Assembly (NCBI GenBank): GCA_044225415.1
Contig: JBGAIO010000059.1
Span: 1 to 16,266, forward strand
From: JALORV01 sp044225415
GTDB taxonomy: Bacteria > Pseudomonadota > Gammaproteobacteria > Burkholderiales > Burkholderiaceae_F
Direction: 5' to 3'
DNA: 16,266 nt
Shown: positions 1 to 7,076 of the stretch, in pieces
Position numbering within the stretch: position 1 is the first letter of the stretch
Layout of the letters: each line of letters starts with the position of its first letter
The notes under the pieces: model-generated
What the model saw: the letters and a program-made list of their open reading frames with translations, nothing else
Told to the model about the DNA's origin: nothing
The model's database searches: none
Translations under genes and position numbers: made by a program

Positions 1-10
1 GGGACTTTCG

Positions 11-24
11 CTGATCAAGGTCAG
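11..24. promoter_or_regulatory. FNR/Anr-like dyad
   Basis: The sequence CTGATCAAGGTCAG is an imperfect palindrome with TGATC and GGTCA half-sites. It resembles the FNR/Anr consensus TTGAT-N4-ATCAA, but both outer bases are C/G instead of T/A. It lies about 80 bp upstream of the envelope-protein start at 105. A weak -10-like CAGAAT at 54-59 would put the dyad near -48, which is not the ideal -41.5 position. It may instead serve a divergent gene beyond the left edge. Pattern match only. Confidence 0.3.
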
Positions 25-90
25 CGGCGCGCACGCCCGCGGCCGGCGCGAGGCAGAATGTTCCCTCTATCGGGCGTATCGCCCGCTTCC

Positions 91-95
91 GGGAG
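91..95 (+). promoter_or_regulatory. Ribosome binding site of the envelope-protein gene
   Basis: GGGAG lies 9 nt before the ATG at 105. It supports that start, which is followed directly by a signal peptide. A small hairpin CGGGC-GTATC-GCCCG at about 70-84 precedes it; I assign no function to that hairpin. Confidence 0.55.
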
Positions 96-104
96 AACCC
101 GACC

Positions 105-1511
105 ATGCGATCGCCAACCGCGCTGCTGGGCCTTCTCGTCATCGCTGCACTGCCTGCGCAGGCGCAGCCGGTGACCGGCAGCGCCACGTGGCTGCAGCGC
201 ATGGCATTGCCGAAAGGCGCGGTGTTCGAGGCGATGGTGCAGGACGTGTCGCGTGCCGATGCGCCGGCGGGGATCGTCGGCACGACACGCATCGTCGATC
301 CGGGCCAGCCGCCGGTGGCGTTCTCCATCGTGGTGGACCCGTCGAAGATCGACGCGCGCAATCGCTATGCGGTGCGCGCGACGGTGCGCGCCGATGGCCG
401 GTTGCTGTTCACCACCGATCGCGTGGTTTCGGTGCTGACGCAGGGCGCGGGTTCGACTGTCGAACTGCAGATGGTCGCGACCGGCGCACACGCGCCCGTG
501 CAAAAGGCGCGTCCTGAAGGCGCGGCGACACTGTCCCGCCTGGCGCCGCTGCCCGCCAGCTTCGCGGGCGACCTGCCGTGCGCGGACTGCGTGGCGCTGC
601 GCTATCGGCTGAACCTGCATCCCGATCGCACTTACGTGCTCGCCAGCGAATACGTCGGGCGCAGCAAGGTGCCGTTCTACGACATCGGCCGCTGGGCGGT
701 CTCCGATGAAGGCAACACGCTGCAGTTGCACGGCGGCCGCGACACGAAGACGATGTTCCGCGTGGTGGATGCGCGCACGCTGACGCTGCTGGCGCAGGAC
801 GGCAGCGAGATCGCGTCGCCGCACAACCAGTCGCTGCTGCGCAGTGCGCGCTTCGAAGCGATGCAGCCGCGGCTGAAGCTGCGCGGCATGCTGCGTACGA
901 CCACGGATGGCGCGGTGTTCGGGGAGTGCATCACCGGCCAGCGCTGGCCGGTCCTGCAGGGCGGCGACTCCGCAACCATGCTGTCCGAGTATCAGAAGCT
1001 CAGTTCCGCAGCCGGCGGCGAGCTGCTGGTCGAAGTCGACGGACGCATCACCGAAGCCGCGCGCACCGGGAGCCAGGGCGCGGCACCGTCGCGCGCGCTG
1101 CTCGTCGAGAAATTCATCGGCGCCACGCCGCGCGAGACCTGCGGACCGTTCGGCGCCACCTCGACGCTGCTGGACACCTACTGGGTGCTGACGCAGTTGA
1201 AGGGCCAGCCGGTCACGCTCGCCGCCAACCAGCGCGAGCCCAGTCTCGTGCTGCACACCGCGCAGGCGCGGGTCGCCGGCTACAGCGGCTGCAACCGGCT
1301 GACCGGGCAGTTCACGCTGAAGGACTCGCGGCTTTCATTCGGCAATCTGGCGGGGACGATGATGGCCTGCACCGAGGGCGCCGACCTCGAGCAGCAGTTC
1401 CTCGAGGCATTGCCGCAGGTCGTGACCTACGCGGTCAACGGCGCGCACCTGGAACTGAAGGACGCGAAAGGCGCGGTCCTCGCGCGCTTCGAGGCGCGGC
1501 CGCTGCGCTAG
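105..1511 (+). CDS. Exported YbaY-NlpE-META envelope stress protein
   Basis: Complete 468-residue exported protein built from four parts. Residues 1-20 are a signal peptide ending AQA before QPV. No lipobox cysteine is seen, so it is probably a soluble periplasmic protein. Residues about 24-125 resemble the YbaY/YscW lipoprotein domain. Residues about 145-245 match the NlpE N-terminal domain with its CxxC (C159, C162 in LPCADC). Residues about 255-346 match the NlpE C-terminal OB-type domain (LRGM, GECITGQRW, C275 and C346). Residues about 355-468 are a META/HslJ domain (SGCNRLTGQF, MMACTEG). E. coli NlpE is an outer-membrane lipoprotein that senses surface contact, copper and lipoprotein-sorting faults and activates Cpx. 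The domains are clear by pattern; the signalling role here is inferred, and loss of the lipid anchor would change how it works. The gene converges on the universal stress gene. Confidence 0.85.
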   Translation: MRSPTALLGLLVIAALPAQAQPVTGSATWLQRMALPKGAVFEAMVQDVSRADAPAGIVGTTRIVDPGQPPVAFSIVVDPSKIDARNRYAVRATVRADGRLLFTTDRVVSVLTQGAGSTVELQMVATGAHAPVQKARPEGAATLSRLAPLPASFAGDLPCADCVALRYRLNLHPDRTYVLASEYVGRSKVPFYDIGRWAVSDEGNTLQLHGGRDTKTMFRVVDARTLTLLAQDGSEIASPHNQSLLRSARFEAMQPRLKLRGMLRTTTDGAVFGECITGQRWPVLQGGDSATMLSEYQKLSSAAGGELLVEVDGRITEAARTGSQGAAPSRALLVEKFIGATPRETCGPFGATSTLLDTYWVLTQLKGQPVTLAANQREPSLVLHTAQARVAGYSGCNRLTGQFTLKDSRLSFGNLAGTMMACTEGADLEQQFLEALPQVVTYAVNGAHLELKDAKGAVLARFEARPLR

Positions 1512-1530
1512 GGCGCGGCCAATGCGCGCC
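1512..1530. terminator. Possible hairpin between convergent genes
   Basis: GGCGCG (1512-1517) pairs with CGCGCC (1525-1530) around a 7-nt loop, between the stop codons of two convergent genes. It has no T-run, so it is a weak candidate for a bidirectional terminator. Confidence 0.3.
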
Positions 1531-1967
1531 TAGTGCGTGATCACCACGAGCACGTTGCAGGGCGAGTGCTCGATCAGCGACGCCGACGTCGAACCGCGCC
1601 ACCAGCGGGCCGCCCAGGTGTTCAGGTGCTGGTGCCCGACGACGATCAGGTCCGCTCCGATCTTCTTCGCGTGGCTCGTGATTTCGTGGATCGAGTCGCC
1701 GACCAGCAGCACGCCATCAGCCGTGTGGCCCGACTGGCGCAGCCGTTCCAGGCCGTCTTCGAGGATCGCGTTGTACTTGCGCCGTTCGATTTCGTCGCGC
1801 CCCGCGTCGTAGACGCCGCCGTCGACCGCGATGAAGGCGGCCGGGTTCGGCATCACCGCCACCAGCGCCAGCTGGGCGTTGCTCCATTGCGCGATGTCCA
1901 CGCCACCGAGCAGGGCCTTCTGCCCGCACTCCGACCCGTCGTAGGCCAACAGGATGCGTTGATACAT
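1530..1967 (-). CDS. UspA-family universal stress protein
   Basis: Complete 145-residue cytoplasmic protein, the normal length of a single-domain Usp. The N-terminus (YQRILLAYDGSECGQKAL) is the typical first strand and nucleotide-contact region. The C-terminal half carries ADLIVVGHQ and ends PCNVLVV, the usual last strand. The ATP-binding loop in ATP-binding Usps is G-2x-G-9x-G(S/T). Here GHQHLNTWAARWWRGST keeps the first Gly and the final GST, but the second Gly is His, so nucleotide binding may be altered. The ATG at 1967 has GGAGG upstream at 1972-1976 (spacing 4). It appears to be monocistronic, with its own candidate promoter. The family role is stress survival; the stimulus cannot be read here. 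Confidence 0.93.
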   Translation of the reverse strand: MYQRILLAYDGSECGQKALLGGVDIAQWSNAQLALVAVMPNPAAFIAVDGGVYDAGRDEIERRKYNAILEDGLERLRQSGHTADGVLLVGDSIHEITSHAKKIGADLIVVGHQHLNTWAARWWRGSTSASLIEHSPCNVLVVITH

Positions 1968-1999
1968 GGGCCCTCCGACGGGCTGCTGGTCACGCGGCG

Positions 2000-2029
2000 A
2001 CCATAGACGGCCAGAAGCCCGGCTGTAAA
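2000..2029 (-). promoter_or_regulatory. Candidate sigma70-type promoter of the usp gene
   Basis: On the minus strand TTTACA (2024-2029) is followed after 18 nt by TATGGT (2000-2005), giving a start near 1993 and a leader of about 25 nt before the usp ATG. Both boxes are near consensus (5/6 and 4/6), in the 90-bp gap after the COG3650-like gene. Inferred from sequence only. Confidence 0.4.
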
Positions 2030-2057
2030 AGAGACACCGCTGTGCGCCGCGGCCAGC

Positions 2058-2731
2058 TCACCGCGTGCTCGGAAGCGCAGCGCAGCCCTCGAAAATCCTC
2101 GCTGCCGTATCGCAACGTGATATGCGCGCCGAACGCGCTCTCCGAGCGGCCGTCGCTGCACATGCGTTCGGTGATCTCGACCCGCACGCTGCCGCCGTCG
2201 AGCGACGACCAGGCTAATCCGTCGTCGGCCGTCGTCCGTCACGGTGGCGGCACCGGAACAGGCCGGGAAACGCACGGCCGACGAATTCGGCGTACCAGCG
2301 CGCGCCGGCACCGTCCACCGGTCGCACAGGTTCACTGCCCTCGGCCACGCAACGTGCCGGCGGCAATGTCCTGCCAGCGCCGTCGCTTTTGGACTCGACC
2401 ATGCCCAGCGCGCGGCGGAACTGGCGCGCGATGGCGGTGCGGTTCGGCCAACGAACTCGAACTCGACGTAGAGCGGGCGCGAAGGATCGAGCATGATCTG
2501 GCGCACGTCGGTCATGCCGGCACTGAGTGCGGTATCGGGCGTACGGTCATCCAGCCGCAGCAGTCGCGCAGAGGCGGCACGGCCCGCGCAGGCCTGGAAG
2601 AGCAGCACACCTTCGGGGCCTTCGATGATGAAGCCGCGCAGGTCGGTGGACGTGGGTGCGGAGTGGGCGGCTGCGCCGATGAGCAGCAGCGCGGCCGCGC
2701 AGGTGGCACGCAATGACTTCGGTTGAAACAT
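2058..2731 (-). pseudogene. Secreted COG3650-like protein, frameshifted
   Basis: The start at 2731 (MFQPKSLRATCAAALLLIG...AHSA) gives a clear Sec signal peptide. The mature part begins DLRGFIIEGPEGVLLFQAC and continues to LYVEFEFVGRTA. Reading then moves to a second frame near 2440 (IARQFRRALGMVESKSDGA), to a third near 2220 (LDGGSVRVEITERMCSDG), and shifts again near 2088. Removing one G from the GAGGGC run there gives FRGCAALPSTR and a stop at 2058. The CSDG and terminal GCA motifs, the LYVE segment and the early F..C motif fit the COG3650 'predicted membrane protein' group, often found with META/HslJ domains. The function is unknown. At least three breaks, with intact ends, suggest indels rather than deep decay. 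The family call is moderate because the middle is not readable in one frame. Confidence 0.6.
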
Positions 2732-2780
2732 GCGTGGAGTATGCCGAGCACGCCGCCGCGCGATGTGCCGGAAAGTCAAA

Positions 2781-2807
2781 ATGGATCCCCGCTTTCGCGG
2801 GGATGAC
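2781..2807. repeat. Dispersed palindromic repeat, unit 1
   Basis: Perfect 8-bp stem ATCCCCGC (2785-2792) / GCGGGGAT (2797-2804) with loop TTTC, flanked by TGG on the left and GAC on the right. It belongs to the common proteobacterial type whose reverse complement begins GTCATCCCCGCGAAAGCGGG. Such elements translate spuriously to peptides such as RESGDP. Confidence 0.85.
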
Positions 2808-2823
2808 AGCAGCACGCCCCCAT

Positions 2824-2850
2824 CGTCATCCCGGCGAAGGCCGGGATCCA
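2824..2850. repeat. Dispersed palindromic repeat, unit 2 (inverted)
   Basis: Perfect 8-bp stem ATCCCGGC (2828-2835) / GCCGGGAT (2840-2847), loop GAAG, flanked by GTC on the left and CCA on the right. It is in opposite orientation to units 1 and 3. Translating it on the minus strand gives WIPAFAGMT, a known spurious peptide of this repeat class. Confidence 0.85.
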
Positions 2851-2869
2851 AGTTGAAGTTGCCGTAAAT

Positions 2870-2898
2870 TGGGCCCCGGCCTGCGCCGGGGCGACGTT
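2870..2898. repeat. Dispersed palindromic repeat, unit 3
   Basis: Perfect 8-bp stem GCCCCGGC (2873-2880) / GCCGGGGC (2885-2892), loop CTGC, flanked by TGG on the left and GAC on the right like unit 1. It is a sequence variant (CCCCGG core). Together with units 1 and 2 it fills the 181-bp gap between the DUF1501 stop and the next gene start, where it could act as a terminator or mRNA 3'-end stabiliser. Confidence 0.8.
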
Positions 2899-2912
2899 GC
2901 AGCTGCCCGTAC

Positions 2913-4154
2913 CTACAGGTTCGGATACCCCGTCTTCGCCGACGGGTTGAAGAAGTCGAAGTTCTCCGCCGCCGGAATCGAGAACGCGAACTTCGGATCG
3001 GACGTCTGGATGCCGAGGTACTTGCGCAGCGCGTCGTGGATGTTGCGCGGCTTGACGAACTGGCCGTTCGGATCCACCGCACCCGTGGTCGGATTGATGC
3101 GCAGCTGCTGGTGGCGCGGGCCGCTGGCGCCGAAGACGCGGTTGCCCCACGCCGGCGCCGCTTCCATCAGGATCTGCGTGCCCACCGACCAGTGGTCCTT
3201 GCCGTTGCCGTTGTTGAGCGGCGTGCGGCCGAACTCCGAATAGATGCGCACCATGATGCGGTTCGAAATGCCCAGTGCCGCGGACTTCTGCCAGATGTAG
3301 TCGACGAGGTTCGTCAGGTTGGGCAGCGACTGCGCGTACGAGTTGGCGAGCTGCGAGTGGCCGTCGAAGCCACCGCTGGAGAACTGCAGCGTCGACGTGA
3401 TGCCCGCCTGCGCGGCCACCAGGCCCACGTGGGCGGCGTTGTCGAAGGTCGCCGGCAGGAAATCGGACACGCGCGCGAGCAGCGCGCGCGAGCCCGACGC
3501 CGCGTCGAACTGCGCATTCACGCGCATCGCACGCGGCACCAGCGTGCCGGCGGCCTGCTGCGCCTTCAGCCGCTCGGTGCGCGCGGCCAGCACCTTCTCG
3601 ATGTCGCCGGCCTTCATGAAGTCGTTGGTGGCGCTCGCCGCGTTCGGCGTCAGCATCGCGCGGAACGAGTTGCCGTCGGCATCGCGCCGCCGGCGACAGT
3701 CCCGCGCTCATCGCCAGCGCCCTGGTTAGTGCGGCAACGGCAGGCCACTTGCCGGTATGCCGACGCGAACAGCTCCGACAGGTTCGGATACGTCATCGCG
3801 AGCGACCCGGTGGCATGCGCACGCGTGCCGTCCTCGTGGCTGTTGGTCTCGCTGTTGACGCCATTGAGCACCAGCATCTAGCGGAAGTACGCCTGGAAGA
3901 ACGCCGCGTTGTTGCCCATCGGCGCGTAGCGGATGTCGCCGGCCACGCCGGCGGGCGTGCCCGCGGCGGCGTAGTTGTTCATCGTGGCGTCGGTCGCGCT
4001 GAGATCCGCCCACGAGCCCAGCGTCCAGCCCGACGTGCGCACGGTTGATCGGGATCTGCCGCAGCGACGGCTTCCGCGCGCTCGCGATCGGGATCAGTCC
4101 CCAGCTCGGAATCACGGCGCCCGCGATCTTCAGGAAATTTCTGCGGTCGATCAT
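2913..4154 (-). pseudogene. Tat-exported DUF1501 protein, frameshifted
   Basis: The N-terminus MIDRRNFLKIAGAVIPSWGL is a twin-arginine signal, with AAGGAG 7 nt before the ATG at 4154. The DUF1501 body is recovered in pieces: RTSGWTLGSWADL...NNAAFFQAYFR (about 4045-3881), an in-frame TAG at 3878-3880, then MLVLNGVNSETNSHEDG to YPNLSELFASAY (3877-3755), two or more shifts around 3660-3755 (SGLPLP, ALAMSAGLSPA, DADGNSFRAM), and an unbroken 247-codon stretch from 3656 to the stop at 2913. That stretch carries the family hallmarks FSSGGFDGHSQ, IYSEFGRTP and NGNGKDHWSVG. DUF1501 proteins are secreted and of unknown function; I recall Pfam grouping them with the alkaline phosphatase/sulfatase fold. 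The gene lies 33 bp after the DUF1592-like gene, so the two are probably cotranscribed and act together outside the cytoplasm. Confidence 0.8.
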
Positions 4155-4187
4155 GGAATGCTCCTTGTGCGCTTCCTGGGATGCGGA

Positions 4188-6822
4188 CTATTCGAACAGG
4201 AACTTCGCGTCGCCGATCGTAGGCGGCTGACGGCCGACCGCGGAAGCCCGTGTAGTTCGGGTCGTTGCGCGTTGGTGTAGGCACAGTTCGCAGGGCGGGT
4301 CGCCCGGGGTCGCGCGATCCGACCACACCGCGCGGTACAGCGCGTAGGTGCGCTGCACTTCCGCATCGGTGACGGCCAGGTCTTCCTTCAGCAGCCAGCT
4401 GTGCAGGAACTTGATCTTCTGCAGGATCGCCTCGCCGGCGCCTGGCGGTTGTCGGCGATCAGCGCGATGTTGAACAGCAGGCGCGTGGCCGTCGCCTTGT
4501 TGAAATCGGCCTGCACGATGCCGCAGGACATCTCGGACATCATGCGGTCGGTGAGCATCGTCTGCACCATCGTGTACTCGTTGGCGCGGTCGTTGCGGTT
4601 CAGGCCGCCGTCGAAGTTGCCGTAGTTCTGCGCCTGCGCCGACAGCGTGTTGTTGAACTGCGAGAAGGTGCGGCCGGTCAGCGCGCTGAGCTTGCGATTC
4701 AGCGCCGCCGGATTCAGCATCGCCTGCGCGCCGACGTCGGAGAGTTCCACGGAGCGGTTGGCGTTCAGGCCGGAGGCCTTCTCGGCACCGAACCACTGGC
4801 TCATCACCGGGTCGGTCAGCAGGTCCATCACGTTGAAGGTGCCGTTGCCGCGGTTGGTGGCGAAGCGCGCGGCGATCGCCTTGAACTCTTCCTGCTGCGC
4901 GTTGTAGGCCGCGAGCTGCTGCGCATAGGTGGTGGCGGTCTGGTCGAGCGGCGCCTTCAGCGGCTCACGGTTGAACACCACCTTGAACCAGAAGTGCACG
5001 GCACCCAGCGCGCAGCGCGTGTCGCCCGCCACCTGTCCGCCCAGCCACTGCAGCGCGGTCGGGTTGCCGGTCACGCCGCCGGGCATCGCAGTGCCGTTGT
5101 AGCCGGAGTGCGTGCTCGTCGCGGGAACCAGTTGTCGCCGTCCTTGTAATAGGCCTGGTTGTTCGCGTCCTTCGGATGGCGCTGTTGGCGCGATACGACC
5201 CCCGGCAGTGCATGGTCCTTGCCGCTGGCGGTGCGGTTCAGCAGGTAGCGGTTGGCTTCGTTCCAGTTCTGGAAGCCGGCCGCCATCGGATCGATGGTCG
5301 CGTGGCAGATCGAGCAGGCCGCGTTCTCCATGGTGGGCACCTTGAAGGTGCCGCCGTCGTCGATCGGGCGCGCAGCGAGCGCCGCCACGTCGGTGGCCAG
5401 GAACTGCTTGGCCATGATGTAGACGCGGTGGCGGTTGCGGTTGGTCGGCGTGGTCGGGAAGCGCTGCAGCCACGCATGCGTGGACAGCACGCCGGCATGT
5501 TCGCGATCGCCGGTCAGGCGCTGGTTGGGCAGCACGGCCGACAGGTACTCGGTGTCGCTCGCCGCATCGGTGGCGACACCCGTGAAGGTGCCGGTGACGC
5601 GCGCCAGCAGGTACTGAGCGACCAGCAGGTTGACCACCACCGGTGTACTTGCCCGCCGTCATCTCGGTCCACGGACGGTCGTTCTTCACGATGAACTTCA
5701 TCAGTTCGATCGGCTCGCGCTGCAGCGCCGTCTGGAAGCGGTTGCGCACGTCGGCGGCGAGGTTCGTGTTGTTGATGACGTCGGCGGCGCTGGGCAGGTC
5801 GGTGGCGTTCAGGCCCATGTTGTTGCCGAACACGGTCACGCCGCGCGGCAGGAAGTGCGTGTCGCCGGCCTCGTCGAGGAAGCGGTCGAACGCGGCTTCC
5901 TTCATGAAGCTGCGGATCGTCGTGCGCAGCACCGGCTTGCCGCCGTTCATCACGGCCTGCGTTTCGGCGGCCGTCGGATTGCGGCTGGCGAACAGCACCG
6001 CCGCCTTGGCCAGGACGGTTGCGTCGGTGGCCTGCGTGACGCCGGACCAGAACTGCGCGGCCACGGGGGTATCGCTGCCGGTCGTGCACGCCTCCTTCAT
6101 GATCGGAACGAGTTCGGCCAGCGCCTTGTACTGCGGCGAGTTCGCGTTGACGAAGGGCGCGCCGCCCGGATGGTTCAACCGCCGATGACCTTGGCCAGCA
6201 GCGTGTCGCTCGACGTGCGCGCATAGCTGCGCAGCATGGTGTAGTTCTGCAGTTCGGTGCCGCCGAGCACGAACACCAGTGCCGAGCCCGATGCGACGCG
6301 GTTCGGCGCATGGCAGGTCGTGCACGGTGCGGAGCCGCCGGTCATCGCCGGCCACACCGTCGCCGTGAACTCGGTCGGCACCTTCGAACACGTGCCGGCG
6401 TCGTTGACGCTGATCATCACCGACGCGCGGTTGAAGTCGCCCTTCGAGTCCTTCACCGTCAGCGTGACGCTGTAGGTGCCAGGTTCGGTGAAGGTGTGGT
6501 CGACGGACTGCCCGTTCTTGACCGGGCTGTTGTCCTTGAAGTCCCACTCGTAGTTGGCGATCGCGCCCTTGGGCTCCATCGCCATGAAGGTCACGGCCAG
6601 CGGTGCCGGGCCGGCGGTCTCCGACATCGCAGTGGGGGTCGCGGAGATGGCGATGTTCAGCCGCGCGCCGCTGGCGCCGGGCGCCGTGGAACTGGTCGTC
6701 GCGGCGTCGTCGCCGCCACCGCAGGCCGTCAGCGCCAGCGCTACGACCACGACGAGTGGGCTGGCCAGGGCTCTGGCGAGTCGCGCGCTCAGATGCGACG
6801 ACGGGTGCACGTTCATGTTCAT
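4188..6822 (-). pseudogene. PKD / c-haem / DUF1592-DUF1588-like lipoprotein, frameshifted
   Basis: Large exported protein, roughly 870 residues when rejoined. The start at 6822 (or ATG 6816, better spaced from AGGGAG) gives a lipoprotein signal ending LALTAC before GGG. Next come a PKD domain (YEWDFKDN, HTFTEPGTYSVTLTVKD) and a c-type haem motif CTTCH (6310-6324) in a cytochrome-like segment. The DUF1592-like part has RPWTEMTAGKYT and the DUF1588-like part has a second haem motif CSICH (5302-5316) in ACSICHATIDPMAAGFQNW. A long helical tail ends CELC (4281-4292) and GDAKFLFE at the stop 4188. Breaks occur near 6175 (GGGTTG read as GGTTG), 5641 (extra G in ACCGGTGG), 5115 (one G lost), 4440 and at least two near 4220-4280. 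Each is repaired by about one base. The family is uncharacterised; a periplasmic or surface redox role is inferred from the haem motifs. Confidence 0.78.
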
Positions 6823-7076
6823 CTCCCTATGACCCTCCTCATCGGGTACCGCACTGTGCCGCGGCCTTCCGTCCGGAAAAATCAGCGATACGGATGAGAA
6901 GGCGCTACCGGCGCCGGCGAATTGAGCGGCCAAGGGCGGGATTTCCCGACGATCGGCCGGTATTGACGGCCATCAAGCGTGCTGCGGCGCCCGCGCTAAT
7001 GCGTACGGATGGTGGGCGCGGGCGCGAGTCGGCTTCGGGCGATTCACTGGCGAAGGCGGTGATAGTGTCGGTCGCC
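6823..7076. other. Divergent intergenic region
   Basis: This 254-bp gap separates two divergent starts and must hold promoters for both. GAGGAGG and AGGGAG precede the minus-strand starts at 6822 and 6816. On the plus side a TTGACG lies near 6964, but the next TAAT-like box is 28 nt away, so I cannot name a convincing promoter. No operator or RNA structure is evident. Confidence 0.4.

Noticed and set aside
2781..2898. Three repeats as a possible CRISPR array
   Set aside because: Units alternate in orientation, have variable cores, spacers of only about 20 nt, and no cas genes nearby.
2776..2900. Protein-like tail containing VAPAQAGAQ, WIPAFAGMT and RESGDP on the minus strand
   Set aside because: These peptides are the well-known spurious translation of the dispersed palindromic repeats, not part of the DUF1501 protein, which stops at 2913.
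2915..3791. 14-bp direct repeat ACAGGTTCGGATAC at 2915-2928 and 3778-3791
   Set aside because: Both copies encode the same YPNL-type peptide inside the DUF1501 gene; two short coding copies do not show a mobile or recombination site.
6964..7000. TTGACG and TAATGC as a promoter for the HEWGH gene
   Set aside because: The spacing of about 28 nt is too long for a sigma70-type promoter.
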